Positions 1 to 12,700 of a stretch of 64,000 bases of DNA are shown here, piece after piece; within the stretch, counting starts at the first letter, position 1; every line of letters starts with the position of its first letter. Below the pieces are notes generated by a model, which saw only the letters and a list, made by a program, of their open reading frames with translations, searched no databases and was not told the origin of the DNA. The position numbers and the translations under genes are program-made. This DNA is from Puffinus mauretanicus. Taxonomy: Eukaryota; Chordata; Aves; Procellariiformes; Procellariidae. The DNA lies in NCBI GenBank assembly GCA_023333565.1, contig JAJKFH010002581.1, positions 186,001 through 250,000 of the forward strand, written 5' to 3'.

Positions 1-3000
1 TTCGCTTTCCAAACCACAATGCAAAGATTTGTGCATTATGTGAAGATATCTGCTAGGTTTTTTTTTTACTCGCTGCATGCACAAACTGATCACTGAAAAA
101 CAATAAATTTAAATTTATATTTGAAGTGTAGTAGTTTCTTTTGCACACTGATATAAATATAAGCTACAAAACATAATGTTCCTCTAAAGTATTGTAACAG
201 CAAATAAAAATGGGAGATCTTATGTCTTTACTATTGCCTCTTCCATTATATTTTTCTAAATGTAGCTCTTCAGATATTCAGGACAGAACAATGCTTCATG
301 GTTGGTAGTAGAAATAGCTTTCATTTAATTAAAAAATATAAACTTTACAGGGAATTTTGTTTTCAGAAAATAGAATTAAGAGTGTTTATGCTTCACCTCT
401 CTCATCATTGCACCAGTTCTCAAAGGAAACAGGGGTTTCTCAAGATCGATGCATGTTTACCTGCTTTCTTCTCTAACTAGATATTCAACACAGCTGAAAG
501 ACCTGAACAGCATCTTGGACCTACACTTCGCAGATAACCAGAGTGTTTTGGGATAGCATGCCTGCCGAGGGACAGCTGGGACCTCTGAATTCTACACCCA
601 TTTCTGCCTTTCCCTACCAGGCCTTCATGATCTGTTTTGGACTTGTTGAACTGTCTTTGTTTCAGGATAGGATACATAAGCCACTTCAATCTTTTCTAGC
701 AAAGAGTTTTGCATGGTACACACATGCTTTGCAAAGACACATATGAATTCATTGAGCACACATGATTACAAATATCAAAATTTCTCTTCTTTCTTCTGAA
801 GAGAAAATCAGCAGATTTTGACTGTTCTTGAAAAAAAGATCTCTGATGGATGAGACAATGAATTTGTATTCCTCTGTCACAAAAAATAAGCTTCAGTTTT
901 GGAAAGTTTAAAATACTGAGGGTAGACTTGACAGACTGTCATCAACTTGCTCCAGACATGAAGGAAGCATGCCATAACTATGTCATTAAGTTTCAGAAAG
1001 CATATCCAGAGAAGTACATAAATGTAACAGAGGAAGAAAGAGACCTCTACGGAAAAACTCATCTATTTTGCCTACCCTCACAGTAGGCTAAAACTGTAAG
1101 CGACAGAGGCACACTTTTTATATGATACAATATATGCATATACCTACATGGGTATTTCATTACATGTGTATGAAATAACTTCGATATATGCACAGCTAAT
1201 ATACATATTTGAGAGATATTTATATATATACACAGACACACACACATATGTATAAATACCTGAATAGCAATGAGATCAAAGACTTGATTTAAAAGGCCAT
1301 TTTTAAAGCACAGAAATTCTAGGTTCCTATCAAAATAACTCTTACACAGAACTAGTTCATAGGATATGAAAGAAATTAAGACCATTGTGTAAGTAAGAAT
1401 ATAAATAGCATGTTCCTTCTTAATTTCAATACGTTTAGAAATCCTTAACTCCATACAGAAAATCTCAGGCAAACAACCTAAACAGCACTATATCACAACT
1501 TTAAAAAATCCATTCTTAAAAAGATTGCATTTGAACTGGTTACAACAGTTTAACAAATGTCATTAAATTTCTATTCCTGCTCATCATTCAATGCCATTCT
1601 TGATGACCTTGCTGTTTCCAAATACCTCTGTCTCACGACAATTCTCCAGCTAATTACACCTGATTACCATATGGACTGGTACTGTATAACCCCATATTAC
1701 TCAAACTAGAATATAATCTAAATTGTAATGCTATAAAGCTACAGTATCCAAACCAAGCCATGCCATAATCTCACCTGTGCAGTAGAGACTAGAAAAATTC
1801 ACAGACTAAAAAGTGAATTAATGACTTCTTGTTCCTTTTGAGCAGAATGCAAATGCCCATAACCAGCAAGTTTGTGGAAAAGGAAACAATAGGTTCCTTC
1901 TCTCATGCAAAACAAACAGGTCCAAACAGTCACAGAATAACATTTCAAGCTGCTGCTTAAAATGATGCCACCATGATAGTTGGTCATTATGGTTCATCTC
2001 ATGAGAAATACTGATTAATATTAAATACAGCTACAGCAGGAGTGCCCAACAAAATACATCAGCACTATACAAGAGTTTGCATCAATACTGCTGTGTTCTG
2101 CTCTCCCTTTTCAGAAATGGCACCACAGTTAGGCGTATGATTTGATACTTGAAACTGTCAGAAGCTTCCTGGATCCCTAACTGAGGGATGATCTCTGGGA
2201 AAAAAAAATCTTCTTCATTGCCAAAATACTAAAATCTACCAATGACTTAAATATAATGCAGAAGACCTATTGTGCTTAAAGGCCTGGTTATTACTGTAAT
2301 TCAGTCTTGAAAATTACCACCTTATTTGTAGCTTGACTCACTGGTCCGGCAACCAGACTACAAGGTTTCAGTTCAGGCCATGTACATTCTGCAAGGAGAA
2401 TGTTAATGCCTAATGATTAAACTTCTCGTCTATTCAATGCCACAGAAGGACAAGGAACAAAGGCCAAAGATACATTTCCCTATTATAGTGACTTCCAAAT
2501 ATTTCTATTCCTATGGACCCTCATTTAAAAGCAACCTGTTCAGTTTACAGCGTTATGAATCCCTTTTCAGCTGATTGGTATGTTATGAAAAAAACTGTGA
2601 ATATGTGGACAATTATTTTATGTGATGATATTCACTAGGCCCTGACTCTCCTATTTGTGCAGGATTTAGATCTGATAGACGAAAATAAAATAAGTCTATC
2701 TTGCAGATGGTTCAATAACTGAATTTATAAAGCTGACTGAGCAAACTGGTTCTATTCAGAGGTTTCACTTTTAAATCTTGTTACTGCTCATTGGTGAGGA
2801 TTTGCAAACACTGTGCCTGTCAAGCTTCCTGATCAGAGATAACTTTGAAACTGAGCTAAAGCAGCATGGAGAAAAAGCCAAAACTGGATTTAGTCTCATT
2901 TCAACAACCATTTTAAACCTGTTCGCGCTCAAAGAAATAAAAGTTATGATATTTTCATGCTTTCAGTTTACTGCATATCTTTAGCAATAACCTTTGCCTG

Positions 3001-3665
3001 AAAAATAAAATTCCCCAAAGCAAGTACAGAAGGGAAATGTCCTGATTTTTTTCCCTGTTAATTTCTAGGGATTGTTTTTGGACCGGATTTTCACTGACAA
3101 TCAAGAGAGCTGAATCAGGTACCTAAATTTGGGGAATCATTACATGCATGATTTTCTATAGCATGGTCAGCCCTAAAATTTGTTGGTTTCACAGCAAACT
3201 GTTTAGACAGGCGTTACAGGTTGATTTGCCTTTCTCCCTCTCCTCACATTGCCAGAGTAACTGAACATGTCCCTCACAAAATTGTTATACAGAATGACTT
3301 TAGAGAATTAAATCTAATATCATCAATTCCAAGATAAAAAGTATGGGAGGATATGAGTGAGCAAATGTACATGTTCAAATGTGTGTAATCAGCACATTTT
3401 GCAAAAGTGATAATTAGGATGAAGAATATTACTTTACCTCAGAGACCACTGCCTTATCCTTAGATTTCAGAGATAAACAGAGGAAATAAAATTTTTGAGT
3501 GAAGAGCAGGGTTTGAGGGGTACATAATTACTTGCATCATCTTAATGAAACAAGAGGATTCTTGAGTGCAGGAAATGTCCTGTGATATAACCATTACAGT
3601 GAAAGAAATAATGTAAAGCTGCTTTTTTCTGTGCAAAATTTTACTTATATTTTCCCTGTTCTCTC
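1..3665. other. Presumed 3' UTR and downstream flank of gene B
   Basis: No exon, repeat element or RNA gene could be supported. It is AT-rich with a short AT/CA dinucleotide patch at about 1214-1254. No clear minus-strand AATAAA lies within the first kilobase past the stop codon, so the transcript end is unknown. Confidence 0.4.
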
Positions 3666-3721
3666 TTAAAGAAGTGATGGCGACTTATCTTCAACTATAG
3701 GCTCATCCTCCTTCGGGGGTG
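3666..3721 (-). CDS. Gene B terminal coding exon
   Basis: After the acceptor CTTACCCTTCCGCCAG come CA, which completes Ala or Pro, then PPKEDEPIVEDKSPSLL and TAA (3668-3666). The segment is about 54% GC in a much more AT-rich setting. The same DNA is also open and exon-like on the plus strand (3672-3732), so strand assignment rests on phase agreement with 20260-20305. Confidence 0.5.
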
Positions 3722-6700
3722 CTGGCGGAAGGGTAAGCATTTTGCTTTTCTTTGAAGTGCAAGCACACACTGGAGATGAAAGCAACTGCATTATTGTCTT
3801 TGATGTTTTTGATACTGAATTTCTCGTTTGATTTTTCTTTGTAGACGTTCAGAAAGTAGATTTACTTCCTCAATCAACCTTACCTTAAATCCTCACTAGG
3901 TACTTATCCCCTTAAATATCTGAAATTGATATCACTATTTTTAAAAGTTTGAGTTCAGAATACTTTAATAAATGCAATAAATTCTAAGTCATGCCACAAC
4001 CTCTTTATTTGTACTGAGTCCTTAATCGCACTACATAAAAAGAGAAGAGACAAAGGAAATCCTTATAACTTACGTGAGACACCACAAAGACAACATGCTT
4101 GAAGTAAAAAAGCCTTATTCACAGCAATTCTTTATGCACAGCTCTTAATATTTGGAAAAGTATATTCATTAGACAAAACTTAAAAAAAAAAAAAGCCCCA
4201 AAAACTGTTCCTCCCAGCAGTCAAGATTTAAAAGCTAAATCCTTCAAAAATATATTTATGCCTCCAAGTGGATTACTCAGTTGAGTAAGGACTATCTGAA
4301 TGGTGGGTTCTAGGACTCCTTGACAGGAATAGCAAGAAACAAAGGACAGCTGTAAGGAAACAGCAGATGCGATAATGATTCATATGATAGGAGAATTCAC
4401 ATACAGATCGCCTGTTTTGCATGTGTATCTGGTTAGCTCCTTTAGGAATCAAAATTTTACACTTTGGGAGCCAGGTATGGAAAAAAAAAAAAAGGGGGTG
4501 AGGGGTATAATAATCATGCATACTAGCTTCAAAATTGTTTACATATATTTGGAAAGGTAACTGAATCTTATAACTGAGAAACTTATTGTTTCTTTCAAAA
4601 GGTATTTTATTTTCATCTTGCACACATCAATGTTTCAAATGTATCAAATGTTTCAAATGTATCAAAATAGAAGTGGTTGAAATTTTCCATGTGATTTAGC
4701 ACCTCCTACTTCAATTTAATACTGGCCGGATACATTCTTCCACAAAGTAAAGAAAATTTAAATCCGCATGTAATCACACCTGGCTGAGAAAAGCCTGCCA
4801 AGACAGTTGGCATCATCACTTTTGCTCTCTGATCAAAACAGAGTATACCCAGCAAGCATAGCAGGAGCAGAAGAACATTTAAAACTCTAGTGTGCATTAC
4901 CTTACTGACTTTAATTGAAGGTGCAACAGAGAAGCACATTACTTAAAGACCAGTGGGAGAAAGGAAAAAAAAAAAAAAAAATTAAAAAAGGTGAAAATAT
5001 TAACAGCTGTGGCAGGAGCTGGCAAACATATAATTTTTGTTATGAAATACCCTACAGGACTGTCTAGTTACCTTATGATATTTCTAAGTAGCAATGCCAG
5101 TGCTATATGATTTTTTTACAAGCTCTTAATATAGTTGGGAAATAACATGAAAGTCATAGTTGAGGATGTTTTCATCTTTATGAAAGGGTGATTCCAAATT
5201 ACAGATTTCTCAAATAAAACTCTGTCTCTTCTGTGATGTATAGGAGCTTTGCTATTGATGAAGAAGCTGGGATTTCACCTTTAGAATGAAAAACATTACA
5301 ACAGAGAACTGCCAAAAAAACCTATCTGATATTTCGTTGAAAATCCTGGTCCTTCCTTTCAGAAGTACATTGACCTCCTCATGAGTGCTTAAGCTTAGGT
5401 AACAGCTATATTAGCCACTTACACAGAAAGCTAATTGTATCTGAAAGTATTTACAGGCTGTTCCTACATCTGTATTGTGCTTAGTTTGCTTACGCTACAT
5501 AAAGCTGAGAGAATTTCTCCTTGTCTCTTTGTACACCTTGCTCCTATCAAATATGTGTAATTCAAGATGGGTGCTAAAAGAGTGACTCAACATTAAAATC
5601 TGTCTACAGTAAATCTCTCCAACTGGTTCTATAGTTTTATGTCAGCAATGGCCTCGGTCTAACGGGATCAGACACATTTGAAGTCCACCACCAGTGAGGA
5701 AGCCAGTCACCATCATCTCCCATCAGCTCCAACAGCTGACTTGCCCCAAGTCCAGAACTCACTTCCCTGGCAGGGCAGTAGGGAATAAACAGCCTCCGTC
5801 AAGGAGCTGCAGCCTCTTTCCATAGCAGTACAGCCTCCCTCAATCAACTGTTCAGACACTGGATTAACTGGACAATCTCTTTGCATAATTTTGGTCATAA
5901 TGGAGAAATTGTTGGTAATCCCAGAGTACCTGCCTATAGGAAACTGTGTGATTCCTTCCACAGTGTGGGAATCCTATGCCAGAGTACACATGAAGAACTG
6001 GCAGCAATTTCTTTGTTACGAACAGCAGCTTATCCAGTGAATTAATAGTTTGTCATCCTGGCCTAAATGGAGATAAAGTAGAAGCTAGTTCTTAAACACA
6101 ACTAGATAGATGCGTAGAGAGGAAAATACTGCTAAAGGAATCGAGACAAGACAAGCGGTCTACTACAATTTATCAAGTGACTCCCAGTAGAAATACAAGT
6201 CCTGAATATGTTTTCCTGTAGCATCAGTACAAGGATGCAAATATAAAGCACATATACTGCTCCACAACATGAACCCTCACAAGCAGACTCTGGGTGTACA
6301 ACAATACGTTCAATACTGCCACTCATGGCAGTACACTCTGCAACTTAACTTTGAGATGGCACAAAGCTTTCTCTGAGAAGTTTTAAGTTCTCAGCCATCT
6401 AGGTTTGGATGAGCAAAAAGGAAGGTTAAACACATCTACTGCTGCCACCTATAGTCTTCCTACCTCTTCTGGCATGCAAATTGATTATCTGGCCTGCACT
6501 ACATTTCTAACACAATTTAGCAAGCAACAGCTAAGGGGAAACGCTAGTTTCATGTGACACGTTGAAATCCTCTTCCCTGCATCAGTCCATAGGAAAAAAA
6601 TACGCTAAACTTAATGCCATCATTCACTACCTTTTCAGGGTCAGATGTAAAATGATGTGGTTTTACTGACTGAGGAGCTGTCCCTTGAATGTTCTAACAT

Positions 6701-9700
6701 AAAACTGTATATTGTACAAACCAGAAAGGTTCCCAGAAAAAACAGGGTAAGTTATGTGGTTAACAGGACAAAGTTTTTTGTTTATTTACAGAAGATAAGA
6801 AAAGTTTAGTTTCTTTATCTTCTTTTATTCTTAAAAGCTGCAGCATTTCAGATTGCAGTTGTACACACATACAGATAAGACAACAGATATGCAATTATTG
6901 GCCCCTTCAAGAATGAAAATGTGATAAATTATTTAAGACATCCTTTTCCAGAGACAAACAAAACTTCCTCTTTTATCTTGAATCTGCCCTATATAAATAC
7001 AGTTCTGCCATTTCTGGATCTATGTCTAAACCACCATGTTGTAAACACACAGCCGTATAAATATACAAAAATATATATCCACCTTTCCCTGCATATACAA
7101 ATTATAAGGCTAGTTCCTACCATTTCTCATTACACATTCAGTAACCAAAATATTTTAATAATTTTCAATACTTCACTCTGCATTCTCCTCTATACTGGGT
7201 AAACTGCTCTGGAGAATTCCTTGCTCTTTGAACTCTGTAATTAAAATTGCTTATATTTGTTAAGAAAAGCCAATTATTTGAGTTCTAACTGCGAGCCACA
7301 ACGATGTTAGTTAACTCTGTAACTTTATATGAAGTCTGCACCTTTTGCAGTAAAAGGGTGTAGAACAAAAATTTTAAATCCTACAGGAAATGGGAAATTA
7401 AGGGTGTGTCTCCTTGTTTCCTACCTGGAAAAAAAAAAACCACGTGCTGAACTTCTGTATTTTCAACGGTGATGAGAGAGGTTGACATTGGGTCTGTAAA
7501 CTATATTTAGCAGATTTCTTCTCTCCAGCAATATGTACTCTCCTTTGGTGTCAGGACAAAGATATCATTCTCTCAATACACTGGCCAAACTGGAGCACCG
7601 GAAGGAAATATTCCATTTCCAACGTCAGGAGAGGCTGAAGGTGGTGTAGCATGCAATGTGCTTGCTACCTCACTTCTGCCAAACGTTACTGCCGCTATTC
7701 AGCAGAAAGAACTGAAGATGTGAGTGCATCACCTCTTAATCAGTCAAATGATAGACTTCAGCTTCAAATAGTGGGGAAAACTGCTTAAGCTAACTTGGCT
7801 GACATTGCTCTGGAAACGACTGGAGAACATCTCCATCACCCTAGCAATCAGATGGATTACGAGGGAGGTTTTCTTATGCTGGTGGGAAGTAACATATTTA
7901 ACAGATGCAGAACATGGCTTACGTTTGCAAACAAAGGTTTCCATTATTTTCTAAAAGAATGAGCAGGCAACTCCCACTTTCCAAATTAAATATGCACTGC
8001 AATGGCAAAGTATCAAGTACCTACAATGAATGAAAATGGTAACCGTCATGTTTAAAGACAAACTAAAAAAAAAAAAAAACAAACAAAAAACCCCCACCAA
8101 CAAGAGATAAAGCAGTACTGTCACACTAATCTTTATTCTATATTAGAGCGGCGCTATGCTTTAAAAGTTAAGCAGCAATTAATTGAGAAAACTGCAACCT
8201 AAACCTCTAAGACATATTGACCACTCCAGTATTCAGCTACAGCCTTCCCAACACGGACTGCTTACGTACTCATCTCAGTTACTATTTCCTGACAGCTACT
8301 GAAGAAAATAGAACTGCGTGACAATTTTTTTTTCCAAGACATTAAATAGTAAACAAAGTATGTTACATGACATAGATTAATGTTATTAGTGACAGCAAAT
8401 CTGTCAAAATCTGGAATAAATAGCCCACAAAGTAGATATTTACTAAGAAATGACAGAAATTTTCTTATTGTCTATTCAATTTTTTTACTAATTTCAGAAT
8501 CAAATAATCTTCTTGAAACAATTAAGTGTCCAGGGACTTTAGGAAAATTTTCAAACCCTTGCAATTAGAGTTAAAAGACATTAAGACCATCATGAGGTTG
8601 ATGTGAACGTCATGGTGATAAAAAACCAAAAAGCTAAGCATATATATTGGCAAAAACAATCCATATACACTCGCTAGCAAACAAAATGAAAGTAAATTAA
8701 ATTATTGAAAAGAAGGAAAAACAGAGCAAGACAAAAGGGGAGAGATGTAGACAGGTAAAAAGGGGACAAGCTGATTAAGTGACTAAGAAGAAAAATATAA
8801 AATGATGGTATGTGGAAAAGGAAACATAATGAAGGCAGAGCAGAAATTTTAATTTCTCCAGAATACACATGTAAAAACACCGCTTAATAAACTGCGTTCG
8901 TAAAGACTTAGAAATAGAACCAAAGGAGCAAAAATTTATACGAGAAAATATTTTTAATATAGGAAGAACTATTTAATGCCCCGAAGAGTAGTATATGTAT
9001 GCTATCTGACAAACGGATTAATTGTATTTCCCTAACTGACAAAAAACCTGCTTTCTATATATCTGACTATTTCCCCTGCCTTTTTTTTTCCGTCTTTAAT
9101 CCTGATAAATCATCCCAAGTTCTTGATTCTTTCTAGACCAATTAAAATGCTTGGCTGGGTGCAGACCTGGAAAAAATAGTCTGGCTCTGAAACAGACCAC
9201 CTTCTTCCTAATTAAAATCTGTGTTTACAAAAAAGGGATCTTCCATACTTTATTTGTTATTATATTCAGGCCAAATTGCTTTGCTTTGCAGCTTCTAGAG
9301 AGTTAAATTTCTTTATGAATTTTCTATTATTTTTGCAAAAAAGGAAAATGCGGCAAAAAGGCAAGAGAATTGCACATTTCACTTTTTTTTCTTCTCCACG
9401 TTCAACTGTGAGAGAATACAAGAACTTCCTTGGTTTCTGACACTTGTCTTTTGGTCCCTCTCCTGGGTGAGGATAGGCAGAGTAGACAAATCTCTAAAAG
9501 AACAGTTATGTTGCAGGACACAAGGCTCACAGATGCAACTCAAACTAAGCCTACAATTACTTTCTGCAGCTCATTGGAAAGAAGTCAGAAAGTTTAAAAG
9601 AGGTCCCCAGCCATGTTCCTAACTACTTCTGTACACATTTCTTCCACTTCCAGCTACGTCCTAAGGAACATGGCACTTCAGTCTCTGATCTGTCTGCTAC

Positions 9701-12700
9701 CACCGCGCAGTGAACCTAGGGTCTTTTCTTTCCCCAGAGAAGTGGGGAGTCTATTTCAGAAAGTGTTCATCCATATGCAGTCTGCCCATAATTCCAGCAT
9801 CTGGAGTACACAGAAGAAAAATCCAATCATGGTAAACTCCTGCTTATAGCAGAGCTATTCTTTGAAAAATGATGGTTTCAGTGTAAGACAGCTCAAATGT
9901 CCCTAGTTTGAAAATAAAGAAGATAGCTAGTTGAAAAGAAACTATACACATTATTGTTAATTAGTGGGTTTGTGGTTTTTTTTGGCAAACATAAATGCGT
10001 TTTCCACAATAAAGCTATGAGAGGGCACGAACAAACTTCTAAAACCCTCTTAAAAATACAAGCCAATCTGATATTCTGAAACCATTTGAGTCAGTCATTT
10101 TACTAAGAGCAAAAAAACACAATAAACAAAAAATTCTTACAGAGCTGCCTGCCTTTAGCTTCATTAAGTTCAATGACTTTTGTTTTAAAACTTTTAGCCA
10201 AACGAAATTGTTTCTGATTATGGAGGTTCTAATTTTTACAACTTATCCCAGTAAAAAAAGAGAGTTATTTCTTGCCTTTTAAAAGTGCTAGAGACTGCAA
10301 CTAGAAGAAGCTATTGCTCACGGCAGGAGCCTGAAATACTCCCCAGGCCCAGTAGAGGTAGGACCTCTAAGAGGCTGAGTGATCTAGAGGCAAAATAAGA
10401 GAGCTACATCTGGGGAAGAGGTAACAGAGACAACACAAGAAACTCCTATAAGAGCACAGAGGAACGAAGGTCCATGTTTCTATGCAAAGATCAATGGAGC
10501 TGGATCTCTCATCATTCTACCCATTCCTGGCTGTCTCTCAAAGAAATTACGTAATAGTCGCTAAATAGTCACTAAAACACAGAGGGTTATCAATACCAAC
10601 TGGACACATCGTTTTGATTCCAAGTTTAGGAATGCTATTGGTATTACCAACTGCTAGTTAGCACTTCCATGATCCCCTTTCCTGCAGCGGCACAAGAGGT
10701 TGACAGGAGCTACTCCCAGTAACTCAGTAATTTACTTAGAAAAAAGTTACCCACCGCCATTCACAATGCTCTCTCCCAACTCTTAGGGCTTGAAGTCCTA
10801 ACAAGCTCTATGGTAGGCCACAGGGACACACAATTCTCATTTAAGAAGGCAGGGCTCCATTTGGCTACTTACAATACTTACACTCCAGCACATTACTGTT
10901 TTGGACTAAACTCTTAAATCTCAGTGGGATTTAGAGTTCTGTATGGAATGATGTCCACATGTAAAAGAAAATAAATAATCTTTCTTGTTCAAACATACAC
11001 CATTTGTGCTTAACATAAAACAATAAATAGATAGTTGAGCGAGTACTCTAGATAATGACTAAATCATACGAGCCTTTAGGAAGTTGGCATTAAACACTAT
11101 TACTATTATAACCGGAATTCAATAAAAGTAATTACTTGATAGAATTCTTTTGTTTCTTTTTTTGTTCTCTTTTTTTTAATACAGATCTGAAAATTAGAAA
11201 CAAACAGAATCGTTCATTATGAACAAATCACAAACTTCCCTGCATTAATATATTACAGCTACTCTGAAATAAACTGAAGTATGAAACTTAACAGTTAAGG
11301 ATTATCTCTATAGTGAGACATTTATTTTTAATCTGTTAAAATAGGCTATTTCTTTTTAACATTTGGTTGCCTTACCAATATTTACATTTGCATTCTGCAC
11401 AAATTTCCTTTATAGCATATCTAACTATATTTAATTGCTTCAGCTACTGGACAGTTATACCTAAGATTCTTTTTCATAACATTCTTTCTGCTTTCTAAAT
11501 AAACAAACAGTCTCTTCCCCCAGTAACTACTGGATAATTGCCAGCAGAGGTGTTAACAGATGAGCAGCCATGCAAGCAGCTTTTCCAGTGGGACAAACAC
11601 TTGCCTTGCCACTCCAGATCAGAGTAACACTCCCTCATATATGCCACAGAACTGCTCGTCTGTGTGTTCCATAACCTCTTTTAATCTGCAACACGCAGGT
11701 TATTTTAAGCAGTTTAAAAGGAGCTCACTTTCACTAAACCAGATCTTTGTACTCAAACAGATTAAGGAGAACAAACATAAAAAGCTCTGCTGTCAACTGT
11801 CAGAGAGTGATAACGTGGCACAGGGGAAAGATTGCTTCAACCTATTCTGGCAAAGGAGACCTGTCCACAGTTTGAAGTGTTCAGAAAGGAACCCAGTTCT
11901 GTGAAGAAACACAATTTTTCGTTTTCTAGAAAAATGATGGGTGTGTTGGAAGACATCCTGAAGAGTTAATACAAGTAGCCCTAGCTGCACCTGGCAGTTG
12001 ACTGAGTATTAGGAGCTAGTTAACATGCTTTTTTTTTAAAAAAAAATTCCTTTTCTTGGCAAGAGATTTTTTAAACAGATGATTTTTTAGCACCTTAAAA
12101 AACATTATCTATATTTACACTGTTTCCAAAAAGCAAATATAGTTTTATCTGAAGAAAATCTTTCTTTAAAAAAAAAAAAATATATTTTTCTGGCTCAATT
12201 ATTGCTAAAATATTTTCTGCCTTTCTAGCCTCCCTACTCCCGCCTATGTTGCAGTGTGACAGTATCAGAACTAGCTTAATGTCAGCTCCATGAAGGGGAA
12301 GCAACGCAGAGTTGGAACTAAAGGAATTTCTAGCTGTGCAAAGGAGGGCTGGCCTGCTCATGCTTATCATATAAATAAAGTTTTGCTTGGACTAAAAGAT
12401 AGACGGCGAAGAGGAAAGCAGGCAGAGATACAGATATTCAACTCCATTAAGAGGAATGTGCTGAGATGCTGGGCTTGGAGCCAAAACCAAAGCATCCTGC
12501 AGCATGGAAGCCTAGCTCACCTAAAAACAGTGAGAAAGGAATAATCTCCACAAAAGCAGTGACTAGAAAAAGAACAAATTTATTTCTGAAGAAACTCTGC
12601 CTTCAAAGTATAGAACAGCACGGGGTAAAAAAAACAAAACTACAAGTCATCTGAAATATCATAGAAGCTCTTTCCAAGAGTAATGACAGGATGATTTTCC

